A DNA stretch of 64,000 nucleotides, taken from NCBI GenBank assembly GCA_021768705.1, contig JAETUG010000003.1, positions 62,001 to 126,000 of the forward strand, read 5' to 3'. The stretch comes from Bacillota bacterium. Its GTDB lineage: Bacteria; Bacillota; Clostridia; Lachnospirales; Anaerotignaceae. Below, piece after piece: positions 8,322-16,204 of this stretch (position 1 is its first letter; every line of letters begins with the position of its first letter). A program made the translations under genes and the position numbers. The notes beneath the pieces were generated by a model. It did no database searches. It saw nothing but the letters and a program-made list of their open reading frames with translations, and was not told the DNA's origin.

Positions 8322-10595
8322 ATGCTTACAACTACAAAACTTTATGATATTTTTCACATTGTAAACGGGGAACACGGTGACCCCCATACGGTGCTGGGGA
8401 TGCATGAGATAGAACAGGACGGCAAAAAAATGGTGACTGTCCGTGCGTTCCTGCCCGGTGCCAAAGCCATCACCGTCATCGATCAGAATAATAAGCGTAA
8501 AAAATATCCCATGGAATTGCTCCATCAGGATGGCTTCTTCGAAGTGACTATTGAGGATAGGGAAGAATGGTTCCGGTATCAGCTGGAATATACCGATTAC
8601 AGCGACCATAGCTGGAAGGCCTACGACCCCTATTCCTTTGCGCCTACCCTGTCTGAATTTGACAGACACCTTTTCGGTGCCGGCACGCATTATGAAATTT
8701 ATGAAAAAATGGGCGGCAGACTGATGACCCACGGCGGCGCCAAGGGGGCAGCCTTTTCCGTGTGGGCACCCAATGCCAAGGCAGTCAGCGTGGTGGGCGA
8801 TTTCAATAACTGGGATCACCGCAGACATCTGATGCGAAAGCTGGGCAATTCCGGTATCTGGGAAATTTTTATTCCAGGCCTGAAGGAAGGGGATAAATAT
8901 AAGTTCCATGTGGTACAGTGCAACGGCAGACACGTGGATAAGGCAGACCCCTATGGTCTCTATTCCGAATTGAGACCCCAGACGGCCTCTGTGCTGTATC
9001 CTTTGAAGCGGTATAAATGGAAAGACCGCCGCTGGATGACTGCCAGAAAGAAATATGATTTCAAAACCGCTCCCATGAATATCTATGAAGTCCATTTGGG
9101 CAGCTGGATGCGGGGAGAAGAGAATAGATTCCTGACTTATGTGGAACTGGCGGAGCAGCTGGTGCCCTATGCAAAGGAAATGGGCTATACCCATATTGAG
9201 ATCCTGCCTGTGGAGGAACATCCCTTCGATGGCAGCTGGGGCTATCAGGTAACAGGCTATTATGCCCCCACCAGCCGTTATGGCAGCCCCGATGAGTTCA
9301 AATATTTCATCGATACCTGCCACCAAAACGGCATCGGCGTCATTCTGGATTGGGTGCCTGCCCATTTCCCCAAGGATGATTTTGGTTTGGCCCGTTTCGA
9401 CGGCACAGCCCTCTATGAACATGAGGACCCCCGCATGGGCGAACACCTGCAGTGGGGAACCTATATCTTCAACTATGGCAGAAAAGAGGTCATCAACTTC
9501 CTGCTGGCCAATGCCCTGTTCTGGGTAGAGGCCTACCATATCGATGGTCTCCGTGTGGATGCAGTGGCGTCTATGCTGTATCTGGATTTCTGTAAAAATG
9601 ACGGGGAATGGCTGCCGAATCAATTTGGCGGCAGAGAAAACCTGGAAGCAGTGGAATTTTTGAAACACATGAATTCCATCATGGCGAAGAGAGAACCCGG
9701 CGCAGTCATCATCGCTGAAGAATCCACCTCCTGGGAAGGCGTGACCAGAGATGCCGAAGAAGGCGGTCTGGGCTTCAGCCTGAAATGGAATATGGGCTGG
9801 ATGAATGACTTCCTGTTCTACATCAAAAAAGACCCCATCTACAGAAAGTATCATCACAATAAATTGACCTTCGGGATGGCCTACCACTATTCTGAAAACT
9901 TTGTCCTGGTTTTGTCCCACGATGAAGTGGTGCATATGAAATCCTCCATGATCGGCAAGATGCCCGGGGATACTTGGCAGAGCTTTGCCAACCTGCGCCT
10001 GTCCTATGGCTTTATGATGGGGCACCCCGGCAAGAAGTTATTGTTTATGGGCGGCGAATTTGGTCAGTATCAGGAATGGAGCGAAGCCCGTTCTCTGGAT
10101 TGGCACCTGCTGCAGTATGCCGACCATCAGCATATGCAGGCGTATGTGAAGGAACTGAACCACCTGTATGCCAAGGAAAGCGCATTCTGGGAGGAAGATT
10201 TCGACCCCAATGGCTTTATGTGGATTGAATGTGACGATGCGGACAGCTCTGTCGTATCCTTTGTCCGCAGAAGCAAGGAAAAGGAATTGATCTTTGTCTG
10301 CAATTTTACCCCTGTGGTGCATAAAGGGTTCCACCTGGGCGTGCCGAAGGAAGGAACTTACCAAGAGATCTTCAATAGTGATGCGGAACGCTTCGGCGGC
10401 AGCAATGTCGTGAATGAAGCGCCCATGGAAAGCACCACAGCACCCTGCAGCCGCTGTCAGTTCAGCGTGGATGTGGATGTTCCTCCTCTGGGGATGATCG
10501 TATTGGAACGGAAAGTTCCCGCAAAAATTCCTGTAAAAAAAGAAAGTACCGTAAAAAATATAAAAAAATCCGCGGCTGAAGCAGATTTGGCATGA
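8322..10595 (+). CDS. glgB: 1,4-alpha-glucan branching enzyme
   Basis: GlgB introduces alpha-1,6 branches into glycogen. The 757-residue protein has an N1 domain (about 1-110), a CBM48 domain (FSVWAPNAKAVSVVGDFNNW, from about 145), the GH13 barrel and a C-terminal beta domain. Catalytic signatures are visible: DGLRVDAVASM near 406 (nucleophile Asp), IIAEES near 464 (acid/base Glu) and SHDEVVH near 531. Length is usual for long GlgB, plus a Lys-rich tail of about 25 residues (KIPVKKESTVKNIKK) that is not part of the fold. The start ATG follows GAGGGG. Its partner glgP is 29 kb away, so glycogen genes are not clustered here. Confidence 0.95.
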   Translation: MLTTTKLYDIFHIVNGEHGDPHTVLGMHEIEQDGKKMVTVRAFLPGAKAITVIDQNNKRKKYPMELLHQDGFFEVTIEDREEWFRYQLEYTDYSDHSWKAYDPYSFAPTLSEFDRHLFGAGTHYEIYEKMGGRLMTHGGAKGAAFSVWAPNAKAVSVVGDFNNWDHRRHLMRKLGNSGIWEIFIPGLKEGDKYKFHVVQCNGRHVDKADPYGLYSELRPQTASVLYPLKRYKWKDRRWMTARKKYDFKTAPMNIYEVHLGSWMRGEENRFLTYVELAEQLVPYAKEMGYTHIEILPVEEHPFDGSWGYQVTGYYAPTSRYGSPDEFKYFIDTCHQNGIGVILDWVPAHFPKDDFGLARFDGTALYEHEDPRMGEHLQWGTYIFNYGRKEVINFLLANALFWVEAYHIDGLRVDAVASMLYLDFCKNDGEWLPNQFGGRENLEAVEFLKHMNSIMAKREPGAVIIAEESTSWEGVTRDAEEGGLGFSLKWNMGWMNDFLFYIKKDPIYRKYHHNKLTFGMAYHYSENFVLVLSHDEVVHMKSSMIGKMPGDTWQSFANLRLSYGFMMGHPGKKLLFMGGEFGQYQEWSEARSLDWHLLQYADHQHMQAYVKELNHLYAKESAFWEEDFDPNGFMWIECDDADSSVVSFVRRSKEKELIFVCNFTPVVHKGFHLGVPKEGTYQEIFNSDAERFGGSNVVNEAPMESTTAPCSRCQFSVDVDVPPLGMIVLERKVPAKIPVKKESTVKNIKKSAAEADLA

Positions 10596-10624
10596 TTTTT
10601 CTTAAGAATTTCTCTTTGTTCTTA

Positions 10625-10653
10625 TTGACGTTGCGGGAGTTTTTGTGTATAAT
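10625..10653 (+). promoter_or_regulatory. Sigma-A promoter of rpsU-yqeY
   Basis: TTGACG and TATAAT are separated by 17 bp, with a TG two bases before the -10; this is the best -35/-10 match near rpsU. Confidence 0.8.
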
Positions 10654-10734
10654 TCTTAGATGTATGGTAAAAAAAGGCGCAAAAGCACCTTTCTTGCCAT
10701 CAACGAATCTCGCACTGGGAGGGAGGGAAATTCA

Positions 10735-10911
10735 ATGTCAGAGGTAAAAGTTAAAGAAAATGAATCCTTGGACAGCGCACTGCGTCGTTTCAAAAGAACA
10801 TGTGCCAGAGATGGTATTATGGGCGAAGTACGCAAAAGAGAGCATTATGACAAACCCAGCGTAAAACGCAAAAAGAAATCCGAAGCCGCTAGAAAACGTA
10901 AATTCAGATGA
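10735..10911 (+). CDS. rpsU: Small ribosomal subunit protein bS21
   Basis: The 58-residue basic protein is bS21, which sits near the anti-Shine-Dalgarno region of the 30S subunit and aids initiation. [31 protein letters not shown] is the diagnostic core and the tail is Lys/Arg-rich ([15 protein letters not shown]). The frame is open upstream, but the ATG at 10735 follows GGGAGGG and gives the usual length. It is followed after 34 bp by yqeY, the conserved Firmicutes order. Confidence 0.95.
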   Translation: MSEVKVKENESLDSALRRFKRTCARDGIMGEVRKREHYDKPSVKRKKKSEAARKRKFR

Positions 10912-10945
10912 TTGATAGTTTACTTAGGCGAAAAGGGATGATGAT

Positions 10946-11395
10946 ATGTCATTAAAAGAGCAGCTTTTTGCAGATTTGAAAACTGCTATGAAAGAAAAGG
11001 ATACATTGAAAAAGGATACAGTACAGCTGATTCGTTCCGGTATCCTGCAGATCGAAAAAGATAACAAGGTCGAACTGGATGATGAAGGCGTCATCGATGT
11101 TATCTCCAAACAGCTCAAGAGCAGAAGGGATTCCTTGCCCGACTATATCAAGAGCGGCAGGGAAGATCTGATCGAAAAACTCAATAAAGAGATCGAAATT
11201 TTGTTAAGTTACCTTCCAGAGCAGTTAAGCGAGGATGAAATTCAGAAGATCGTAGAAGAAGCGATTGCACAGACCGGTGCGACGACCATCAAGGAAATGG
11301 GAAAAGTCATGGGTATCGTGACAGCCAAGGTAAAAGGTCGCGCGGATATGAAAGTCGTTGGCGGTCTTGTGAAGAAAATGCTCCAGGGCAAGTAA
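10946..11395 (+). CDS. yqeY: GatB/YqeY domain-containing protein
   Basis: The 149-residue protein matches the stand-alone YqeY family, which resembles the tail domain of the GatB subunit of Glu-tRNA amidotransferase and may bind tRNA. The helical N-terminal half (LKTAMKEKDTLKKDTVQLIRSGI) and the C-terminal TIKEMGKVMGIVTAKVKGRADMKVVG segment are diagnostic. It lies directly after rpsU and shares its promoter; a strong terminator follows. Its exact role is not established in the family. Confidence 0.93.
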   Translation: MSLKEQLFADLKTAMKEKDTLKKDTVQLIRSGILQIEKDNKVELDDEGVIDVISKQLKSRRDSLPDYIKSGREDLIEKLNKEIEILLSYLPEQLSEDEIQKIVEEAIAQTGATTIKEMGKVMGIVTAKVKGRADMKVVGGLVKKMLQGK

Positions 11396-11409
11396 TGATC
11401 AAAAACAAT

Positions 11410-11440
11410 AGAGCCACAGGCAAAAGCCTGTGGCTCTTTT
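11410..11440 (+). terminator. Terminator after yqeY
   Basis: A perfect 12-bp stem (AGAGCCACAGGC/GCCTGTGGCTCT) with a 4-nt loop is followed by a T-run. Confidence 0.92.
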
Positions 11441-11449
11441 AATTTGATA

Positions 11450-11477
11450 TTGACTTTCCGTTTTAGGATGCTATAAT
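11450..11477 (+). promoter_or_regulatory. Promoter of first ABC binding protein gene
   Basis: TTGACT and TATAAT lie 16 bp apart, 88 bp before the start codon. Confidence 0.75.
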
Positions 11478-11565
11478 CTCCTTACAAAGTAGGATCGTAA
11501 GATAAAATCGGCATGAAACGATGGCAACCACAGCAGAAAGAACGTAAAAAGAAGGAGGACACCGT

Positions 11566-12546
11566 ATGAAAATGAAAAAATACATGGGCTTGGCAGCTGC
11601 TTTGATGGCGGCAGTCCTGGCGATGACAGGCTGCGGCGGCACAGGAGAGACGGCGGAAAACACATATCGGATCGGCATTGTGCAGCAGAGTGAGCATGGC
11701 TCTTTGGATGCGGCAACCGAAGGCTTTATGGATACGCTGACAGAGCTTTTGGGGGAAGAAAATGTAACCTTTGATTTGAAAAATGCCCAGGGAGAACAGA
11801 CCAACAGTACAACCATCGCAACGAAATTCGTTTCCGATGGGGTAGATCTGATCATGGCAAACGGTACGGCGGCACTGCAGTCTGTGGCAGTTGCAACGGG
11901 AGATATCCCCATCGTCGGCGCTTCTGTATCAGATTATATCACCGCCGGCGTTGTGGATTCCAATGAAGCCCCCGGCAGAAACGTGACCGGTGTTTCCGAC
12001 TTGGCGGAGATCAGCGCACAGGTGGATGTTTTGCTGCAGTTCTGTCAGGAGGATACAAAAGTAGCAGTGGTATACTGCTCTGCAGAACCCAACTCTACCT
12101 ATCAGGCAAAGTTGGCAGAGGAGCATCTGCAGGAGCTGGGCAGAGACTATGCTGTATATACGGCAGCAGATTCCAACGATATTCAGACAGTCATGACAAA
12201 GGTAGTCAACGATTGCGGTGCAGTTTATATCCCCACCGATAATACCTTTGCAAATAATATGGAAATTGTGAAGAATATTACCATTCCTGCCGGTGTGCCT
12301 TCTTTTGCAGGGGCAGAACCCATGTGCCGGATCGGTGCCCTTGCCACAATGTCCATCAGCTACTATGATCTGGGCGTAAAAGCAGCTGAAATGGCATATG
12401 AAATTTTGGTAAATGGTGCAAACCCTGCTGAAATGCCTATCGAATTTGTATCCGAAGGGATCACACCCCAATATAATGAGGATATGGCGGCAGCACTGCA
12501 TATTGAGATCCCCGAAGGCATGGAAGCCTTGGAAACAGTTGAATGA
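11566..12546 (+). CDS. ABC transporter substrate-binding lipoprotein, copy 1 (PF04392/TrpX-like)
   Basis: The 326-residue protein has a lipoprotein signal ending in a TGC lipobox (MTGCGG, Cys near residue 23), so it should be anchored on the outer face of the membrane. The YRIGIVQQSEHGSLDAATEGF opening, GEQTNSTTIATKFVSDGVDLIMANGT and TDNTFANNMEIVK segments are typical of the ABC_sub_bind family, which includes tryptophan/tyrosine-type binding proteins. The ligand is not established here. It has its own promoter and terminator, and a close paralogue follows immediately. The permease and ATPase genes lie downstream at 13.9 and 14.8 kb. Confidence 0.9.
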   Translation: MKMKKYMGLAAALMAAVLAMTGCGGTGETAENTYRIGIVQQSEHGSLDAATEGFMDTLTELLGEENVTFDLKNAQGEQTNSTTIATKFVSDGVDLIMANGTAALQSVAVATGDIPIVGASVSDYITAGVVDSNEAPGRNVTGVSDLAEISAQVDVLLQFCQEDTKVAVVYCSAEPNSTYQAKLAEEHLQELGRDYAVYTAADSNDIQTVMTKVVNDCGAVYIPTDNTFANNMEIVKNITIPAGVPSFAGAEPMCRIGALATMSISYYDLGVKAAEMAYEILVNGANPAEMPIEFVSEGITPQYNEDMAAALHIEIPEGMEALETVE

Positions 12547-12563
12547 GCGAGAGAATTTTTTCA

Positions 12564-12590
12564 AAAGCGGAGTAGAATGCTCCGCTTTTT
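12564..12590 (+). terminator. Terminator after binding protein copy 1
   Basis: AAAGCGGAG/CTCCGCTTT stem plus T-run. Its core is shared with the terminator after copy 2. Confidence 0.85.
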
Positions 12591-12650
12591 ATGCTTTTCG
12601 GCGTCCAATCAAATGTATACAAAAAACCTGTAATTTTTGGAATTAATTTC

Positions 12651-12678
12651 TTGACATTGTCAAATGGAGTGCTATAAT
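12651..12678 (+). promoter_or_regulatory. Promoter of second ABC binding protein gene
   Basis: TTGACA and TATAAT, 16 bp apart; layout and spacing mirror the promoter of copy 1. Confidence 0.82.
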
Positions 12679-12758
12679 GACTTTAATGATGTAACGCATA
12701 CTCGCGTGTATGCAAAAAAGCGAACATCGGAAAACACAAGAAAAAGGGAGAGATTCTT

Positions 12759-13745
12759 ATGAAAAAATGGATGAAAATGACAGCCACTATGATGGTTGCA
12801 GCAATGGCATTGACAGCCTGCGGCGGCGGTTCCGAAGAACCTGCAGATGAAAACGCAAGCGGCGAAAAATACACAGTTGGTATCGTACAGCAGCTGGAAC
12901 ATCCCGCTCTGGATGCGGCAACACAGGGCTTTCAGGATAAGCTGAAAGAACTGTTGGGAGAAGGAAATGTGGAATTCCAATATCAGAATGCACAGGGAGA
13001 ACAGACAAACTGCACAACCATCGCAACAAGCTTTGTTTCCAACAATGTTGATCTGATTATGGCAAACGCCACAACAGCATTGCAGTCCGCAGCAGCGGCA
13101 ACAGCAGATATTCCCATCATCGGCACCTCTGTAACAGATTATGTGACAGCAGACGTTGTGGAATCCAATGAGGCACCCGGGAAAAATGTAACAGGTGTAT
13201 CTGATCTGGCTCCTGTAGATCAGCAGATCGTGATTCTGCAGAATTTGGTTCCTGATGCAAAAAAGGTTGGTATCGTTTACTGCTCCGCAGAACCCAACTC
13301 CATCTTCCAGTCTAAACTGGCACAGGAAGAACTGGACAAAGCAGGCATCGCTTGGACGGAATATACCGCAGCGGATTCCAATGAAGTACAGTCCGTAGTG
13401 ACAAAAGCCATCAGCGAATGTGACGCTCTGTATGTTCCTACAGATAACACAATGGCAAACAATACAGAAATCATCAAAAACATCACCGTTCCCGCAGGTA
13501 TCCCTGTCATCACCGGTGAAGAAGGCATCTGTGCCGGTTGTGGTCTGGCTACACTGTCCATCAGCTACTATGATCTGGGCGTAAAAGCAGCGGAAATGGC
13601 TTACGAAATTCTGGTAAATGGTGCGAACCCCGCTGAAATGCCCATCGAATACGTTTCCGATGGTATCACAGCAAAATATAATCCTGAAATCGCAGAAGCT
13701 CTGGGTATCACAATTCCCGAAGATATGGTAGCCATTGGCGAATAA
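12759..13745 (+). CDS. ABC transporter substrate-binding lipoprotein, copy 2 (PF04392/TrpX-like)
   Basis: The 328-residue lipoprotein (LTACGG lipobox, Cys near residue 22) is a tandem paralogue of the preceding gene. Long blocks are identical, for example SISYYDLGVKAAEMAYEI and LVNGANPAEMPIE, and the nucleotide sequence there is also nearly the same, pointing to a fairly recent duplication. The two diverge mostly around GEEGICAGCGLATL versus GAEPMCRIGALATM, a region that could touch the ligand. It has its own promoter and terminator, so the two receptors could be expressed independently while sharing one permease and ATPase. Confidence 0.9.
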   Translation: MKKWMKMTATMMVAAMALTACGGGSEEPADENASGEKYTVGIVQQLEHPALDAATQGFQDKLKELLGEGNVEFQYQNAQGEQTNCTTIATSFVSNNVDLIMANATTALQSAAAATADIPIIGTSVTDYVTADVVESNEAPGKNVTGVSDLAPVDQQIVILQNLVPDAKKVGIVYCSAEPNSIFQSKLAQEELDKAGIAWTEYTAADSNEVQSVVTKAISECDALYVPTDNTMANNTEIIKNITVPAGIPVITGEEGICAGCGLATLSISYYDLGVKAAEMAYEILVNGANPAEMPIEYVSDGITAKYNPEIAEALGITIPEDMVAIGE

Positions 13746-13784
13746 ATCACCGTTTTACAAAAGAAAAAATACAGACAACAAACA

Positions 13785-13826
13785 GAATAGCGGAGCATTT
13801 TGCTCCGCTATTCTTATCAATTTTTT
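13785..13826 (+). terminator. Terminator after binding protein copy 2
   Basis: A perfect 13-bp stem (GAATAGCGGAGCA/TGCTCCGCTATTC) with a 3-nt loop is followed by a T-rich stretch. Confidence 0.85.
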
Positions 13827-13842
13827 AAATACGGAAAGAAAC

Positions 13843-13871
13843 TTGCGTATCTCTGTCGAATGAGATATAAT
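13843..13871 (+). promoter_or_regulatory. Promoter of the permease-ATPase unit
   Basis: TTGCGT and TATAAT, 17 bp apart, 75 bp before the permease start. Confidence 0.65.
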
Positions 13872-13945
13872 TTTTTTTGGCTTATTTTTGTAAGACATAA
13901 GACGAAGGTAAGCAGATCACATAAAAAGAGTTGGAGGGATCTCTT

Positions 13946-14854
13946 ATGAACATTATGGCATTATTCAACGCCCTTCCCGGTTCGGTTGCCCAAGGGCTGA
14001 TCTGGGGTGTCATGGCCATTGGCGTTTACATCACGTTTAAGATACTGGATTTTGCGGATCTGACCGTAGACGGCAGCATTACCACTGGCGGTGCCGTAGC
14101 CGTTATGATGATGCTTTCCGGGCAAAATGTATATGTGGCATTGATTGCGGCTACCGTCGCAGGCATGTTGGCAGGCATGGTGACAGGCTTGTTCCACGTT
14201 GCTTTGGGTATTCCCGGTATCCTTGCGGGTATCTTGACCCAACTGGGGCTTTATTCCATCAATATGCGGATCATGGGCAAATCCAATCAGGCTATCAGTG
14301 TAGATAACTATGACCTGATTCTCAGCCTGCGTGATATTCCCCGTGCAATCATCATTTCCGCTATTTTCTGTGTGGCTTTGATTGTTTTCCTGTATTGGTT
14401 CTTTGGCACAGAAATGGGCCGTGGCTTCCGCGCTACAGGCAACAATGAAAAAATGGCCCGTGCCCAGGGCATCAACACCAATCATATGAAGATCATTGGT
14501 CTGATGCTTTCCAACGGTCTGGTTGGCTTGGCAGGGGGCTTATATGCCCAGTATCAGGGCAACGCCGACGTAAATATGGGCCGTGGTGCCATCGTTATCG
14601 GCTTGGCGGCGGTCATCATTGGCGGTGTCGTATTTGAAAAGGTATTTCATAATTTTGCCCTGCGTCTGGTTGGTGTTGTGGGCGGTGCGATATTGTATTT
14701 CGTTGTAATCGCTGTGGTTTTGTGGCTGGGTCTGGAAACGACAGATATGAAGCTCATCAGTTCCCTGATCGTAGCCCTGTTCCTGGCGGTGCCCCATTTG
14801 AAAGGGAAATATGCTGCCAGCCATGTAAAGAGAGGAGGCGGGAAGAATGCTTGA
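13946..14854 (+). CDS. ABC transporter permease (BPD_transp_2-like)
   Basis: The roughly 302-residue protein has about eight to nine hydrophobic segments and the ILDFADLTVDGSITTGGAV segment followed by LGIPGILAGILTQLGLYSINM and GTEMGRGFRATGNNEKMARAQGIN, diagnostic of permeases partnered with PF04392 binding proteins. The ATG at 13946 follows GGAGGG; the in-frame TTG 15 bp earlier overlaps that site and is unlikely. It overlaps the ATPase gene by 8 bp, so the two are translationally linked. Together with the two lipoproteins it forms an importer, probably for an amino acid or similar small molecule. Confidence 0.9.
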   Translation: MNIMALFNALPGSVAQGLIWGVMAIGVYITFKILDFADLTVDGSITTGGAVAVMMMLSGQNVYVALIAATVAGMLAGMVTGLFHVALGIPGILAGILTQLGLYSINMRIMGKSNQAISVDNYDLILSLRDIPRAIIISAIFCVALIVFLYWFFGTEMGRGFRATGNNEKMARAQGINTNHMKIIGLMLSNGLVGLAGGLYAQYQGNADVNMGRGAIVIGLAAVIIGGVVFEKVFHNFALRLVGVVGGAILYFVVIAVVLWLGLETTDMKLISSLIVALFLAVPHLKGKYAASHVKRGGGKNA

Positions 14855-15641
14855 ACTGAAAAATATCTATAAAACTTTTAATCCCGGCTCTGTCAATGAA
14901 AAAAGAGCCTTGAACGGCGTCAACCTGACTTTGGAGGATGGCGATTTCGTTACCATTATCGGCGGCAACGGCGCCGGCAAATCCACGATGTTGAACGCGA
15001 TTGCGGGCACATGGCCCATCGATAGTGGTTCTGTCATTATCGATGGGATGGATATCACAAAGCTGCCTGAGCATAAAAGAGCTGCATATTTGGGGCGTGT
15101 GTTCCAGGATCCTATGAATGGTACAGCGGCAGACATGGAGATCGAAGAAAATCTGGCGGTAGCCAAACGCCGTGGACAGACCCGTACCCTGAGATGGGGC
15201 ATCACAAAAAAGGAAAGAGAAGAATATGTGGAGCTGCTGAAAGTGCTGGATCTGGGTCTGGAAACTCGTCTGCGGGCAAAGGTTGGCCTTCTTTCTGGCG
15301 GCCAGAGACAGGCACTGACACTGCTGATGGCTACATTGAAAAAGCCCAAACTGCTTCTGTTGGATGAACATACGGCGGCCCTCGACCCTAAAACAGCCGC
15401 AAAGGTTCTGGAGATTTCCGACAAGATCATTGCGGAAAATAACCTGACTGCTTTGATGGTTACCCACAATATGAAGGATGCCATTGCCCACGGCAACCGT
15501 CTGATTATGATGTGGGACGGTAAGATCATTCTGGATATCAAAGGGGAAGAAAAGAAGAACCTGACGGTAGATGACCTGCTACAGCAGTTTACCATTGCCA
15601 GCGGTAAGGAATTTGCCAACGACAGGGCGTTGTTGGGCTAA
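14847..15641 (+). CDS. ABC transporter ATP-binding protein
   Basis: The 264-residue ATPase carries Walker A GGNGAGKST near residue 38, the LSGGQRQALTLLMATL signature, Walker B LLLDEHTAALD and the switch His in MVTHNMKDA. It energises the permease encoded just upstream with which it overlaps. The start follows AGAGGAGGCGGG. Position, order and family all support a single three-component uptake system with two alternative receptors. Confidence 0.93.
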   Translation: MLELKNIYKTFNPGSVNEKRALNGVNLTLEDGDFVTIIGGNGAGKSTMLNAIAGTWPIDSGSVIIDGMDITKLPEHKRAAYLGRVFQDPMNGTAADMEIEENLAVAKRRGQTRTLRWGITKKEREEYVELLKVLDLGLETRLRAKVGLLSGGQRQALTLLMATLKKPKLLLLDEHTAALDPKTAAKVLEISDKIIAENNLTALMVTHNMKDAIAHGNRLIMMWDGKIILDIKGEEKKNLTVDDLLQQFTIASGKEFANDRALLG

Positions 15642-15681
15642 TGCCTAAGGCCCTAGGGCAGGAATCAAAATGCAATCAGAG

Positions 15682-15714
15682 AGACACTTACATTGATTTG
15701 TGAGTGTCTTTTTG
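15682..15714 (+). terminator. Terminator after the ABC operon
   Basis: AGACACTTAC/GTGAGTGTCT stem (one G-U pair), 8-nt loop and T-run. Confidence 0.8.
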
Positions 15715-15782
15715 TATTGAGGGACAAAGTCTAGTTTTTCCCCAAAGGGCATAGATTGAATAAATGGTTTTGAGGTGATCGC

Positions 15783-16046
15783 ATGGGATTTCGGAAAAAT
15801 ATGACGGAAGCGTTGGAGCTGCCCAAAGAGATCATGCTGAACCTGCCCCTGATCTCCTTTATCGGGCGGGAAGAGGTTTCCATAGAAAATTATAAAGGGA
15901 TATTGGAATATGGGGAAGAAACGGTGCGGGTTTCCACAGCGACAGGCATCCTGCGCCTGACGGGGAGCGGTCTTTGCATAAAGCAGCTTTCGGCGGAGTG
16001 TCTGGTGGTGACGGGCAAGGTGGAAAAGATGGAGTTCTTACAATAA
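15783..16046 (+). CDS. yqfC: Sporulation protein YqfC (YabP/YqfC family)
   Basis: The 87-residue protein has the YabP/YqfC fold pattern: LPKEIMLNLPLISFIGREEVSIENYKGILEY, then a GILRLTGSGLCIKQLSAECLVVTGKV core. In Bacillus the gene belongs to the mother-cell sigma-E programme. It precedes yqfD here as in other spore formers, which supports the call and the view that the organism sporulates. The ATG follows GAGGTGAT. Confidence 0.92.
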   Translation: MGFRKNMTEALELPKEIMLNLPLISFIGREEVSIENYKGILEYGEETVRVSTATGILRLTGSGLCIKQLSAECLVVTGKVEKMEFLQ

Positions 16047-16150
16047 AGCGTTGTCCATATACACTGGGAGCTGACTGCTCGCAGGCAGAACCCAGTGTAT
16101 ATGAGACAACCTAATGAATGAGTAAGGCGAAGCCTTACGAATGTCATTAG
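16047..16150 (+). repeat. Intergenic hairpin repeat (family 2), copy 1
   Basis: Starting at the first base after the yqfC stop: AGCGTTGTC, a 13-bp inverted repeat (CATATACACTGGG at 16056 / CCCAGTGTATATG at 16091), GACAAC, then CTAATGA...TCATTAG enclosing GTAAGGC-GAA-GCCTTAC. A similar unit follows secA at 52752. Confidence 0.65.
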
Positions 16151-16204
16151 TAGTTGCCAAACCATGCTTTTACAAAGACGATCGTTGGGGTGAGGATTTT
16201 GTTC

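Noticed and set aside
8274..10025. 583-residue minus-strand frame antisense to glgB
   Set aside because: Shadow of glgB; Ile/His/Gly-rich low-information translation, no motifs.
16154..16204. Extended N-terminus of YqfD from TTG 16154
   Set aside because: It would lie within the repeat region without a ribosome binding site, whereas TTG 16205 follows GGGGTGAGG at ideal distance and gives the usual YqfD start.
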